In this document: in pieces, positions 17,189 to 26,017 of the stretch
How the letters are laid out: each line of letters starts with the position of its first letter
How positions within the stretch are numbered: the first letter of the stretch is position 1
NCBI RefSeq assembly: GCF_001746295.1
Contig: NZ_MJAH01000008.1
Coordinates: forward strand, 119,906-183,905
Reading direction: 5' to 3'
Source of the DNA: Streptomyces sp. LUP47B
Lineage (GTDB): Bacteria > Actinomycetota > Actinomycetes > Streptomycetales > Streptomycetaceae
DNA length: 64,000 bases
Made by a program: the position numbers and the translations under genes
The notes under the pieces: model-generated
The model's input: the letters and a program-made list of their open reading frames with translations, nothing else
Database searches by the model: none
Told to the model about the DNA's origin: nothing

Positions 17189-20122
17189 ATGCCCACCACG
17201 ATCCAGACCACCGACGAGCTGTACCAGGCGCTCCAGGACAACGACGAGCGTCCCTACGGCCGTACCCGCACCGTCACCGCCGAGGAACTCGTCGACGCCG
17301 CCGAGCAGTTCGAGGAGCCCGTACCGCTGATCCACGCCCTCCTCGAACTCCAGGAGGCGTACACCTACGGCTCCGAACCCCGGAAGTCTCCCGTCGTCTT
17401 CGCCCGTCTGCTCACCCTCTTCGACGAGCAGCCCGACGTCTTCGACGAGCGCCTGCGCCACCTGCTGTTCTGGCGGTTCAAGTGGGTGGGCCACGCCCTG
17501 CGCCAGCTGCCCGAGATACCGCTGGCCAGCCTGCGCCAGTGGCTGACGGAGATGCGCGACCGCTACGAGAAGGCCGGTCTCGGCCTCCAGCCCTACTACG
17601 GACAGGCGTACCAGCTCGCCGCCCATGTCGGCGAGGACACCGCGCTCGCCTACGAACTGTGGGCGGGCCGCGCCCGCACCCGGCTCAGCGACTGCGAGGC
17701 CTGCGAGATCTGCGAGCGCGCCCTGTTCCACCTCGCCGCCGGCGACGACGCACGGGCGCTGCGCACCTGGGAGCCCGTCCTGGCGGGGAAGGAGTCGTGC
17801 CAGGAGGAGCCGGCCCGCTCGCTGTCGTACGCGCTGCTGCCCCTGCTGCGCACCGGTCAGGCCGACCGGGCGCGCGAACTGCACCTCGTCGGCCACCGCG
17901 GCTGCCGCCGCAACCCCGCGATGTCCGGGGAGGTCGGCCGGCACCTGGAGTTCTGCGCGCTGACCGGAAACGAGGCCCGCGGCCTGGAGCTGCTCGCCGA
18001 GAACCGGAACCTGTTCGACGAGGTCGACTCGCCCCTGGACCAGCTCGACTTCCTTACCGGCGTCGAGGTCCTCCTCCAGCGCGTCGCGCACCTCGGCCAC
18101 GGGGAACTGCCCGCCGCCGGGTACGCCGGCCGTACCTGGACGGTGGCCGGGCTGAACGCCGAGGTGCGGGGTCGCGCGGACGACCTCGCCGCCCGCTTCG
18201 ACGCCCGCAACGGGACGACGACCCACACCGACCGCCGCCGGGCCCGCCTCGACCGGGCACCCCTCCTCGACGCGCTGGAACTGACCCTGCGCACCCGCAG
18301 CCTCGACGACGTCGCCCCGGCCGCCCCGGTCGCGGCGCCCGCCTCCCGCACGGCCGCCGCCGTTCCCGATGCCCTGCCCGAACTCATCGTCCAGGCGCGG
18401 AAGTTGGACGAACAGGGGCATCCGGACGCCCAGGCCTGCTTCGCGCGGCTGCGCACGCTCACCGCGGCCCGCGACTACACCCACCCCGACGACCCTGCCG
18501 CGGGCCCGCTGATCCGGCTGCGCGCCGACCTGTTGGCGGACGAGGCGACCTCGGCGACCAACAAGGACGACTTCGCCGAAGCCGCCGCCCTCAACGAGGA
18601 GGCCGCGGCCCTCTACGACGACGCCTCGGAGCCCGGTCACGCGGCCGTCGCCCGCGGCTGCGCCCTGCTCGCCACCGCCCGGATCCCCGCCGAGGACACG
18701 GACGGAGCCGAGGCGACGACGGCCGCGCTGACCGCCGCCCACGCGTCCCTCGTCCGCCTGCACGAGGAGACCACCGGCCTCGCGCCGTACCAGGAGGCCC
18801 GACTGCTCCGGCTGCGGGCGACCGCGCTCGGCCTGCGCCTGCAGACGACGGGAAGCAAGGAGTACGTCGCGCCGGTGTTCGCCGAGGCGGACCTGCTGCA
18901 CGCGTTCGCCACCCGGCACGACATCACGGGGCAGATTTCCGGCGCCCTGATGCTGCGGGCCAGCACACACGCCATCGCCGGCGACCTGCCCGCCGCGGTC
19001 TCCGAGATCGACGCCCTCCTCGACCGGCTGAAGGCGCAGGGCCCCGCCTGGCACCTGCCCCGCACCCTCGGACTGCGCGGCCGGCTCCAGCTCGCCCTCC
19101 GGGACCCCGAGGCCGCGCACGCCAACCTCACCGAAGCTCTTCGACTGGCCGCCGACTGGCCGGCCGACACGGTCGACGCCAACCGCCTCCACGGCGATCT
19201 GGCCGAGGCCTGCATGCACCTGGGCCGTCCCGAGGAGGCGTTGCGGCACCTGACGCGTTCGGCGGAGGCGGACCTTCGCAACGGCAGCCGGATCGAGGCG
19301 TTCTGCACCTACAGCAACGCGGCGCAGCTCAGCCTCGACCTGGGGCGCGTCGAGGACTGCATCGCCCTGCTCGACTCCCTGCTGGCCGAACCGGACGTCG
19401 CCGCAGGCGAGTTGGACGACCGCCTCGCCGCGCAACTGCGCCTGACCCGGGCCCGCGCACTGCGCGCGGGGGAGGACCTCAAGGCCGCCACGGCGGAGTT
19501 CGCCGCGCTCGCGGCCGAGTCGGCCGGCTGGGACGACGACCCGGGCAGCCACGCCATGATCGCCGCGGAGACGGCCGTACTCCTCGGCGAGTCCGGCGAG
19601 TTCGGTCCGGCCCGTGAGGCCGCGGACCAGGCGATCGCCGCCCATGCCCGGGACCCGCGCTACGAACTGCTCAGCAACTCCCTGCGCGAACTCGCCCGCC
19701 TCCAGGCCCAGCAGCAGGGCACCGAGGGCCTGGCCGACGCCCTCGCCTTCCTCGCCGACGCCGGCCGGATCGCCGACGAGGCCCGCGCCGCCGGGTACGA
19801 GGCCCGTGGCCGCTCCCTGGACAGCGCCCTGGCCTACGAACACGGGCGGGTCAACGCCTACGCCGGCGCGTACGAGGACGCGCTGACCGCCCTGGAGAAG
19901 GCCCTCGCCCTCCTCGGCGAGCTTGGGCCGGAGGACGACCGGGTCGGCGAGTGGGCCGAGTGCGTCCGCCTCGCGGGTGCCGTGGAGGGCCTCTACCTGA
20001 AACGCCCCGCCCCCGCCCTCACCCGCCTCGACGCCGCCGTCTCCCACCTGACCGCCCTGGGTCACACCGAGGAGACGGAGCCGCTGACCTCCCTGGCGAG
20101 CCGGCTTCGCGACGAGGAGTGA
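17189..20122 (+). CDS. Large tetratricopeptide-repeat protein paired with HSP90
   Basis: 977 aa, soluble. It starts 2 bp after the htpG-like stop, implying co-translation. The N-terminal half (about 1-400) is helical, with a Cys cluster (CEACEICERA, near residue 170). An Ala/Pro linker near 375-395 separates it from a C-terminal array of degenerate TPR units (about 400-970), visible as repeated A-x3-Y/L-x-A and EAL-x-HLTRSAEA patterns with acidic and alanine-rich helices. No catalytic motif is visible. The tight pairing suggests a client, adaptor or cochaperone of the HSP90 protein. The biological role is unknown. Confidence 0.88.
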   Translation: MPTTIQTTDELYQALQDNDERPYGRTRTVTAEELVDAAEQFEEPVPLIHALLELQEAYTYGSEPRKSPVVFARLLTLFDEQPDVFDERLRHLLFWRFKWVGHALRQLPEIPLASLRQWLTEMRDRYEKAGLGLQPYYGQAYQLAAHVGEDTALAYELWAGRARTRLSDCEACEICERALFHLAAGDDARALRTWEPVLAGKESCQEEPARSLSYALLPLLRTGQADRARELHLVGHRGCRRNPAMSGEVGRHLEFCALTGNEARGLELLAENRNLFDEVDSPLDQLDFLTGVEVLLQRVAHLGHGELPAAGYAGRTWTVAGLNAEVRGRADDLAARFDARNGTTTHTDRRRARLDRAPLLDALELTLRTRSLDDVAPAAPVAAPASRTAAAVPDALPELIVQARKLDEQGHPDAQACFARLRTLTAARDYTHPDDPAAGPLIRLRADLLADEATSATNKDDFAEAAALNEEAAALYDDASEPGHAAVARGCALLATARIPAEDTDGAEATTAALTAAHASLVRLHEETTGLAPYQEARLLRLRATALGLRLQTTGSKEYVAPVFAEADLLHAFATRHDITGQISGALMLRASTHAIAGDLPAAVSEIDALLDRLKAQGPAWHLPRTLGLRGRLQLALRDPEAAHANLTEALRLAADWPADTVDANRLHGDLAEACMHLGRPEEALRHLTRSAEADLRNGSRIEAFCTYSNAAQLSLDLGRVEDCIALLDSLLAEPDVAAGELDDRLAAQLRLTRARALRAGEDLKAATAEFAALAAESAGWDDDPGSHAMIAAETAVLLGESGEFGPAREAADQAIAAHARDPRYELLSNSLRELARLQAQQQGTEGLADALAFLADAGRIADEARAAGYEARGRSLDSALAYEHGRVNAYAGAYEDALTALEKALALLGELGPEDDRVGEWAECVRLAGAVEGLYLKRPAPALTRLDAAVSHLTALGHTEETEPLTSLASRLRDEE

Positions 20123-20186
20123 GCCCCTTCCCATAACATCGTTCGTGCGGACGTCAGTTGCCCCATGGTTCCGCGTCGAGGAGGCG

Positions 20187-21035
20187 ATGGTGTTCGGAAA
20201 GGGCACGTGGTTGCTCGTGGGCGCCCTGGTCGTGGCCTGGATGGTGCTCTCGGGACCCAGTGCACCCAGCGGTGCCCTCGACGCCAGGTCGCTGCCCGAC
20301 AAAGCCGTCAGGGACGTCGTACCGAACCGGGTCATGACGTGGAATCTGTGCAACCCCTGCGAGACGGGCAACGACGACCGGGCCGCGGAGATCGCCACCT
20401 TCGCGCCCCAGGTCGTCGGCCTGCAGGAAGCATGTGTGGGTGACGTCGAGAAGATCCGGGAGTATCTGGAGAACCTCCACGGCCTCGTCTACCACGTCGA
20501 GTACGGGGCGGTTCTCCAGAGCTGGGGCCGTTGCGGGGGAGCGCCCTGGAACCCGGGCGGCTACGGCGAGGCCATCCTCTCGGCGGCCCCGATGACCGAC
20601 GTCGTCACCGAGGAGTATCCCGACGGCGGCTCCGAGGACCGTGGCTACATGGAGGTCACCACCACGGTGGGCGGCCGCCCGGTCAGGGTCTTCAACACCC
20701 ACCTCGCCGAACGACGTCAGGAGGCGGTCCGGGCGGACCAGGTCGGCGTACTCGCCAAGGAGGTCGCCCGGTACGACCGCACGATCGTCATCGGCGACTT
20801 CAACGCGGTGCCGGACGCCTACGAACTCACTCCGATGTGGAAACTGGCCGGGGACGCGGACCCACAGTGCCATCCTTCGTCGACCGGCAGCTGCGAGCCG
20901 ACCACCGACTGGCAGAGCAAGTTCGACTACGTGTTCCTGCGGGGCTACGTCCCGCTCAGGCAACGCGTGCATCCGAACGCGGTCTCGGACCACCACCTGG
21001 TGTACGCCGACGTGGAGCTGGCCCCGCGCCGCTGA
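20187..21035 (+). CDS. Endonuclease/exonuclease/phosphatase-family protein, membrane-anchored or secreted
   Basis: 282 aa from the ATG at 20187, preceded by GAGGAGG. An in-frame GTG at 20145 would add 14 residues in front of the signal. An N-terminal hydrophobic helix (TWLLVGALVVAWMVL) acts as anchor or signal peptide. The EEP fold is complete: MTWNLCN, VVGLQEACVG with the metal-binding Glu, FNTHLAE, IGDFNAV with catalytic Asp/Asn, and SDHHLVYADVEL with the terminal His. Members cleave phosphodiesters in nucleic acids, lipids or cyclic nucleotides. The extracellular location points to DNA or phospholipid but is not decisive. It is convergent with a metallophosphoesterase nine bases away. Confidence 0.88.
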   Translation: MVFGKGTWLLVGALVVAWMVLSGPSAPSGALDARSLPDKAVRDVVPNRVMTWNLCNPCETGNDDRAAEIATFAPQVVGLQEACVGDVEKIREYLENLHGLVYHVEYGAVLQSWGRCGGAPWNPGGYGEAILSAAPMTDVVTEEYPDGGSEDRGYMEVTTTVGGRPVRVFNTHLAERRQEAVRADQVGVLAKEVARYDRTIVIGDFNAVPDAYELTPMWKLAGDADPQCHPSSTGSCEPTTDWQSKFDYVFLRGYVPLRQRVHPNAVSDHHLVYADVELAPRR

Positions 21036-21044
21036 CCCGCGAAC

Positions 21045-22250
21045 TCAGTGCGAGGAGCGGAGCACCAGCAGGGTGATCTCGCTGGGCGCGAAGACCCGGA
21101 ACGGCGGCCCCCAGAAGCCGGTGCCACGGCTGGTGTAGAGGAGGGTGCGGGCGCCGTGTCGGCTGAGGCCGGCCAGGGCGGGCTGATCGAGGCGGACCAG
21201 GTGGTGGAAGGGCCAGATCTGGCCGCCGTGGGTGTGGCCGGAGAGCTGGAGGTCGATGCCGGCGGCCGCCGCCCGGTCGACGAACGTGGGCTGGTGCGCC
21301 AGGAGCAGGACGGGTAGGTCGGGGTCGGCGCCGTTCAGGGCTCCGGCGAGGTGGGCCCGGTGGCCCGCCAGGCCGGAGGACTCGGCGGTGACGTCGTCCA
21401 CGCCGGCGACCACGAGGGTGTCGCCTCCGCGTTCGAGCAGCAGATGGCGGTTGCGCAGCGGCTCCCAGCCGAGCTCGCCCATCAGGTCGACCCAGCCCTG
21501 GGCCTCGCTGTAGTACTCGTGGTTGCCGGTGACGTACACACGGGCCCGGGTGGCCTGCACGGTACCGAGGGGGACGGCCTGGGCGCGGCGGCGTTCGGCG
21601 GTGCCGTCCGCGATGTCGCCGGTGTGGCAGACCACGTCCGCTTCCAGAGTGTTCACCGTCTCGCACACCCGCGCCGACCAGCGAGCGCGATCGAGCGGGC
21701 CGTAGTGGGTGTCGGTGATGAGGACGACCCGGAGGCCGTCCAGACCGGCACCCAGCCGTGGCAGTCGCACGTCGAGTCGGCGCACGCGTGGCACGCGGCG
21801 GGCCTCGGCGTACCCCCAGGCGAGCAGTACGGCGGTTGTGCCGAGGACGGCCCAGGTGACGATGCGGGCCCGGTCCTGGCCCTCGCCGACACCGGCCACG
21901 GTCAGGGCGAGCCGCAGGAGGACACCGAGCAGAACGGACCAGGTGAACAGGACCCAGCTGCTGCCCAGCAGGGTGTCACCGACGATCGCCGCCCGGTCCT
22001 GCTGGCGCCGGCCGTGGCCGCGCATCATCGCGAGCGGCATACCGACGAGGCCGAGGACGAACAGGGCGGTGCCGGCCGACGTGACGGGCAGCGGCCAGTG
22101 CTGGCCGGCGTACAGGAGCACCCAGCAGGGCACGGCCCACAGCAGGACGGGGGCGATCAGGGGGAGGTAGCGCATCAGGCGGTGCAGTCTGCTCTGCCGC
22201 GGTGCCTGCGCTTCGCTGTCGGCGGGTCGGGTGTCGCTGGTGTCGGTCAC
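21045..22250 (-). CDS. Membrane metallophosphoesterase (YkuE-like)
   Basis: 401 aa. The GTG start at 22250 is chosen because GGGAGG lies seven bases upstream; an ATG 12 codons earlier has no such site. Roughly four N-terminal membrane helices (about residues 25-150) precede a calcineurin-type domain with LITDTHYG (DxH), CHTGDIADG, VTGNHEYY, LLLAHQP and LSGHTHGGQIWP, so the metal ligands are complete. Homologues such as B. subtilis YkuE are membrane- or wall-associated phosphoesterases. The substrate here is unknown. Confidence 0.9.
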   Translation of the reverse strand: MTDTSDTRPADSEAQAPRQSRLHRLMRYLPLIAPVLLWAVPCWVLLYAGQHWPLPVTSAGTALFVLGLVGMPLAMMRGHGRRQQDRAAIVGDTLLGSSWVLFTWSVLLGVLLRLALTVAGVGEGQDRARIVTWAVLGTTAVLLAWGYAEARRVPRVRRLDVRLPRLGAGLDGLRVVLITDTHYGPLDRARWSARVCETVNTLEADVVCHTGDIADGTAERRRAQAVPLGTVQATRARVYVTGNHEYYSEAQGWVDLMGELGWEPLRNRHLLLERGGDTLVVAGVDDVTAESSGLAGHRAHLAGALNGADPDLPVLLLAHQPTFVDRAAAAGIDLQLSGHTHGGQIWPFHHLVRLDQPALAGLSRHGARTLLYTSRGTGFWGPPFRVFAPSEITLLVLRSSH

Positions 22251-22368
22251 GCTTCGCCTCCCTGACGGGGCTGCCGTCCCGCGCACTGTATCCGGTCGCC
22301 CTCGGGCCGGCCGGGCCGGTGTGCACGGGCGCGGACCCTCGGGCGCGCCGGCGTTGTCGCGTGACGTG

Positions 22369-22397
22369 GGCGGGCCCGGCCTCTCGCCGAGCCCGCC
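22369..22397 (-). terminator. Stem-loop downstream of the GH62 gene
   Basis: Arms GGCGGGC..GGC and GCC..GCCCGCC surround a short CTCTC loop with one internal mismatch pair, seven bases beyond the GH62 stop codon. It is a good candidate for the GH62 transcript terminator. Confidence 0.6.
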
Positions 22398-22403
22398 ACG
22401 CCG

Positions 22404-23870
22404 TCAGCGCTGCAGTGTCAGCAGACCCGGACGGTAGGGCAGGAGGCCGTAGTCACCGCCTGAGCTGGGGCTGCGCCCCTGGTAGAGCAACTGCAGATTG
22501 CAGGGATCGACGGTCATGGTCTGATCGGCGCTCGTGCGGATCAGCTCGCCGTGGCTGATGTCATTGGTCCAGGTGGCGCCGCTGTTGGCCTTGCCGGCGA
22601 AGGGATTGCTCTCGGTCGCGGCCTGGGGTGTCCACGAGCCGTTCAGGCTGGTGGCCGTGAACGAGCGGAAGTAGCGGCCCTGCGAGCCGATCGCCTCGAC
22701 GATCATGAGGTAGCGGTTCTGGCCCTGCAGCTTGTAGACCTGCGGGGCTTCGAACAGGTTGTTCGTCGTATCGCTCATGACCACGGTCGACGTCGTGCCG
22801 AAGCTGCCCGGGAAGTTCCCCATCGGCATACCGGCCCGGTAGATCTTGCCGTTGTCACCGGCGAAGAACAGGTACATGTTCGTCCCGTCACCGATGAGCG
22901 TCTGGTCGATCGGTCCGGTTCCGGAACCGGAGATGCTTCCGGAGAACAGCACCTGCGGGGCCGACCAGCCGTTCGGGTTGGTGGGGTCGCTCGACGTCCG
23001 GTAGGAGAAGGCAGTCCCGCCCCACTGGTAGGCGAGCACCCAGATGTTCTTCGGCGCGAAGTAGAAGAGCGTGGGTGCGACGGTGGAGGACGACATCGTG
23101 TTCTGGCTTGCCGAGGCCATCTCCGACCAGTTGGTGAACAGGCCGAAGTTCATCGAACCCCAGCTCGTCCCCGTGTCGTGCGTCGTCGCATAGACGAGTT
23201 GCCTGCCGTTGTAGGGGACGACGGTGAAGTCCTTCAGCGAGACCCATCCCGGCTTGGGCTGCGCCAGCGCGCCCGTGGACGTCCAGCGATACGTCGACGG
23301 AAGATCGCACGGGCCGGAGGTGTCGCCGCCGACCTTGACGAGCTGCCACTGCTGGTTGGTGCCGCCCCAGTCGTCGTACTGGACGATGTTCGCGCTGTCG
23401 GCGGTGGAGGCGCCCTGCACTTCGAGAGCCTTGTTGCTGTGGCGCGAGATGAGCCTCACGTAGCCGTCCGAACTGTCGGCCAGGCGCCACTGCTGGTTGG
23501 TGGCGTTCTGGTCGGTCCACTGGACGATCGCGCCGCCGTTCGCGGTGGACCAGTTGGAGACGTCCAGCACCTTGCCCGAGTGGCGGGACTTGATGCGGTA
23601 GTAGCCGCCCCCGGCATCGACGAACTGCCACTGCTGCTGGGCCTGATCGTTCCTGGACCACTGGGTGATGCGGGCGCCGTCGTCGGTCGCCAGGTTGTAG
23701 ACGTCCAGGGCCTTGCCGCTGTTGCGGTTGACCAGCACATACGAGGCGCCGGGGTCCACGGTCGCCGCGCCCGCGGGCTGGGCACCGAGGAAGGCGGCCA
23801 CGAGCAGCAAGGGCGCAAGGACCGCGAGTAAGCGTCTGAGCCGGACCGGGGACACGTGGCGACACCACAT
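22404..23870 (-). CDS. abfB: Secreted GH62 alpha-L-arabinofuranosidase with N-terminal CBM13
   Basis: 488 aa from the ATG at 23870, which has AAAGGAGG upstream; the frame is open for 24 more codons with no ribosome site. A signal peptide with a long hydrophobic core (LLAVLAPLLLVAAFLGAQPAGA) is followed by a ricin-type CBM13 module (about 40-170) with repeated QxW motifs (QQQWQF, NQQWRL, NQQWQL). The GH62 catalytic domain follows, starting near TYRWTSTGALAQP, with WVSLKDFTVV, SSTVAPTLFYFAP and GPIDQTLIGD. GH62 enzymes remove arabinofuranosyl branches from arabinoxylan. It is divergent from a GH10 xylanase, the same arrangement I recall for abfB and xlnA in S. lividans/S. coelicolor. The CGAAA-N-TTTCG palindrome is shared. 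Confidence 0.92.
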   Translation of the reverse strand: MWCRHVSPVRLRRLLAVLAPLLLVAAFLGAQPAGAATVDPGASYVLVNRNSGKALDVYNLATDDGARITQWSRNDQAQQQWQFVDAGGGYYRIKSRHSGKVLDVSNWSTANGGAIVQWTDQNATNQQWRLADSSDGYVRLISRHSNKALEVQGASTADSANIVQYDDWGGTNQQWQLVKVGGDTSGPCDLPSTYRWTSTGALAQPKPGWVSLKDFTVVPYNGRQLVYATTHDTGTSWGSMNFGLFTNWSEMASASQNTMSSSTVAPTLFYFAPKNIWVLAYQWGGTAFSYRTSSDPTNPNGWSAPQVLFSGSISGSGTGPIDQTLIGDGTNMYLFFAGDNGKIYRAGMPMGNFPGSFGTTSTVVMSDTTNNLFEAPQVYKLQGQNRYLMIVEAIGSQGRYFRSFTATSLNGSWTPQAATESNPFAGKANSGATWTNDISHGELIRTSADQTMTVDPCNLQLLYQGRSPSSGGDYGLLPYRPGLLTLQR

Positions 23871-23902
23871 CAGAGGGCCTCCTTTGGGGGCCGGGGGGTG
23901 AT

Positions 23903-23917
23903 TTCGAAAGTTTCGAA
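23903..23917. promoter_or_regulatory. Xylan-regulon operator (CGAAA-N-TTTCG)
   Basis: A perfect 15-bp palindrome, TTCGAAAGTTTCGAA, contains CGAAAGTTTCG. It matches the CGAAANTTTCG element reported upstream of Streptomyces xylanase genes and bound by LacI-type repressors such as BxlR. It lies 33 bp upstream of the GH62 ATG. Confidence 0.75.
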
Positions 23918-24023
23918 GAAATCCCGGATACTTCGACGCCACAAGCTAGGAATGTGCGACTCCTGGGTCAAGGTCTGTCGCGGATCTGTCTGTAAACAGC
24001 ACCTCACCGGCTCGCCGGAATTA

Positions 24024-24034
24024 CGAATGTTTCG
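24024..24034. promoter_or_regulatory. Second, imperfect xylan operator
   Basis: CGAATGTTTCG differs from the CGAAANTTTCG consensus at one position. It is closer to the GH10 gene than the first site. The rest of the 316-bp divergent region contains no coding sequence that I can see. Confidence 0.5.
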
Positions 24035-24186
24035 GTCGAGAAACGGAAACTTTTTCTGCGGGGAGTATTGACGATCCATCATCGTCCCGGTCCCATGACC
24101 GAGGCGCCCGGTGACTCAGACTGCCCGGGTTCCGGCCCGCCCCTGCGCTTCAGTCCTTCCGTGAAGACCACCTTGGAGGCACAGTC

Positions 24187-25617
24187 ATGGGCTCCTACGC
24201 CCTTTCCAGACCCGCTGTCCGCCGGAAGATCCGCGGCCTGCTGCCGGCGCTTGTCGTCGTCGTCCTCGCTGCGGTCACCGCACTGGTCCCGCCGCCGGCC
24301 GCACACGCCGCCGAGAACACGCTCGGCGCCGCGGCGGCGCAGAGCGGCCGCTACTTCGGCACCGCCATCGCCTCGGGCAGGCTGGGCGACTCGGCGTACA
24401 CGACGATCGCCGGCCGTGAGTTCAACATGGTGACGCCCGAGAACGAGATGAAGATCGACGCCACCGAACCGCAGCGCGGCCAGTTCAACTTCACCGCCGG
24501 TGACCGCGTCTACAACTGGGCGGTACAGAACGGCAAGAAGGTGCGCGGCCACACCCTGGCCTGGCACTCCCAGCAGCCCGGCTGGATGCAGAGCCTCAGC
24601 GGCAGCACGCTGCGCCAGGCCATGATCGACCACATCAACGGCGTGATGGCCCACTACAAGGGCAAGATCGCCCAGTGGGACGTCGTGAACGAGGCCTACG
24701 CCGACGGCGGTTCGGGTGCCCGGCGGGACTCCAACCTGCAGCGCACCGGAAACGACTGGATCGAGGTCGCCTTCCGCACCGCGCGCGCCGCCGACCCGGC
24801 CGCCAAGCTCTGTTACAACGACTACAACATCGAGGACTGGACCTGGGCCAAGACCCAGGCCGTGTACGCCATGGTGCGGGACTTCAAGCAGCGCGGCGTG
24901 CCGATCGACTGCGTCGGCTTCCAGTCGCACTTCAACAGCGGCAGCCCCTACAACAGCAACTTCCGCACCACCCTGCAGAGTTTCGCCGCCCTCGGCGTCG
25001 ACGTGGCCATCACCGAACTCGACATCCAGGGCGCCTCGGCCACGACCTACGCCAACGTGACCAACGACTGCCTGGCCGTCTCGCGCTGCCTCGGCATCAC
25101 CGTCTGGGGTGTGCGCGACACCGACTCCTGGCGATCGCAGGACACGCCGTTGCTGTTCAACGGCGACGGCAGCAAGAAGCCCGCTTACACCGCCGTCCTC
25201 AACGCACTCAACGGCGGCACCTCCACGCCCCCCGCGGGATCCGGAACGGTCAAGGGCGTCGGGTCGGGCCGCTGCCTGGACGTGCCCAGCAGCAGTACCA
25301 CCGACGGCACCCAGCTCCAGCTGTGGGACTGCAACAACGGCACCAACCAGCAGTGGACGTACACCGCCGCCGGTGAGCTCAGGGTCTACGGCAACAAGTG
25401 CCTGGACGCCGGCGGCACCGGCAACGGCACCAGGGTCCAGATCTACAGCTGCTGGGGCGCCGACAACCAGAAATGGCGCCTCAACTCCGACGGATCCATC
25501 GTCGGCGTCCAGTCGGGCCTCTGCCTCGACGCCGTCGCGGGCGGCACCGCCAACGGCACCCTGATCCAGCTCTACACCTGCTCGAACGGCAGCAACCAGC
25601 GCTGGACCCGCACCTGA
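24187..25617 (+). CDS. xlnA: GH10 endo-1,4-beta-xylanase with C-terminal CBM13
   Basis: 476 aa, essentially the length of S. lividans XlnA (477), and recognisably similar along its whole length. Signal peptide residues 1-41 (ending AAHA-A). The GH10 barrel (about 45-340) contains the substrate motif HTLAWHSQQP, acid/base Glu in WDVVNEAYADG (near 169) and nucleophile Glu in ITELDIQG (near 277). A short Pro/Gly linker leads to a three-repeat ricin-type CBM13 (about 355-476) with GRCLDVP, KCLDAGG and LCLDAVA repeats and QxW ends. It hydrolyses internal xylan bonds outside the cell. The ATG follows GGAGG. Transcription is divergent from the GH62 gene under the CGAAANTTTCG operators. Confidence 0.97.
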   Translation: MGSYALSRPAVRRKIRGLLPALVVVVLAAVTALVPPPAAHAAENTLGAAAAQSGRYFGTAIASGRLGDSAYTTIAGREFNMVTPENEMKIDATEPQRGQFNFTAGDRVYNWAVQNGKKVRGHTLAWHSQQPGWMQSLSGSTLRQAMIDHINGVMAHYKGKIAQWDVVNEAYADGGSGARRDSNLQRTGNDWIEVAFRTARAADPAAKLCYNDYNIEDWTWAKTQAVYAMVRDFKQRGVPIDCVGFQSHFNSGSPYNSNFRTTLQSFAALGVDVAITELDIQGASATTYANVTNDCLAVSRCLGITVWGVRDTDSWRSQDTPLLFNGDGSKKPAYTAVLNALNGGTSTPPAGSGTVKGVGSGRCLDVPSSSTTDGTQLQLWDCNNGTNQQWTYTAAGELRVYGNKCLDAGGTGNGTRVQIYSCWGADNQKWRLNSDGSIVGVQSGLCLDAVAGGTANGTLIQLYTCSNGSNQRWTRT

Positions 25618-25625
25618 CGGATGCA

Positions 25626-25657
25626 GGGTTGCCTGGAGCGCAGCCTCCAGGCAACCC
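25626..25657 (+). terminator. Strong hairpin terminator after xlnA
   Basis: A perfect 13-bp stem (25626-25638 with 25645-25657) and a 6-nt loop lie eight bases after the xylanase stop. Confidence 0.85.
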
Positions 25658-25709
25658 CCGGGCCGTCGGTCAGGATGCGAGGCGGCTCCCTTCGTTGGAT
25701 GGTGGAGCC

Positions 25710-25994
25710 ATGAACCAGGAATACCGCCACTCTCAGCGGATGATCGAGATCGACACCCGGCTCATCAGGACCGGCGCCGTGCTCACCGCGGCCGGTGCCG
25801 TGCTGGCGTGCGCCGGCATGGGCGTCGCGGCCTTCGCCGTGTTCTCGGCGGGCCGCCGCATGGTCCGCGAGATGGACGTGCCCCCCTCCCAGCAGGCGGC
25901 CATGAAGTGGCGACAGGCCAAGGAGGCGTCCCTGGCGGGCGCACGGGCGTGGCACTCCGCCTCCGACGCCCAGAACGGGTCGATCGCCCGCTAG
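25710..25994 (+). CDS. Small single-helix membrane protein, unknown
   Basis: 94 aa, with the ATG at 25710 preceded by GGTGGAG. The N-terminal 20 residues are charged, followed by one hydrophobic helix (about 22-48, TGAVLTAAGAVLACAGMGVAAFAVF) and a basic, Ala-rich tail beginning GRRMVREMDVPPSQQAAMKW. The layout is that of small Streptomyces membrane proteins of unknown role. It is isolated between the xylanase terminator and a gene on the opposite strand. Confidence 0.75.
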   Translation: MNQEYRHSQRMIEIDTRLIRTGAVLTAAGAVLACAGMGVAAFAVFSAGRRMVREMDVPPSQQAAMKWRQAKEASLAGARAWHSASDAQNGSIAR

Positions 25995-26017
25995 GTTCGG
26001 GAACACTGACCGATGCC

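Noticed and set aside
14241..20398. Very long minus-strand open frames (974 and 1107 codons) across the HSP90 and TPR genes
   Set aside because: Composition is Gly/Val/Arg/Glu-rich shadow sequence. The plus-strand genes have GHKL motifs and proper ribosome sites.
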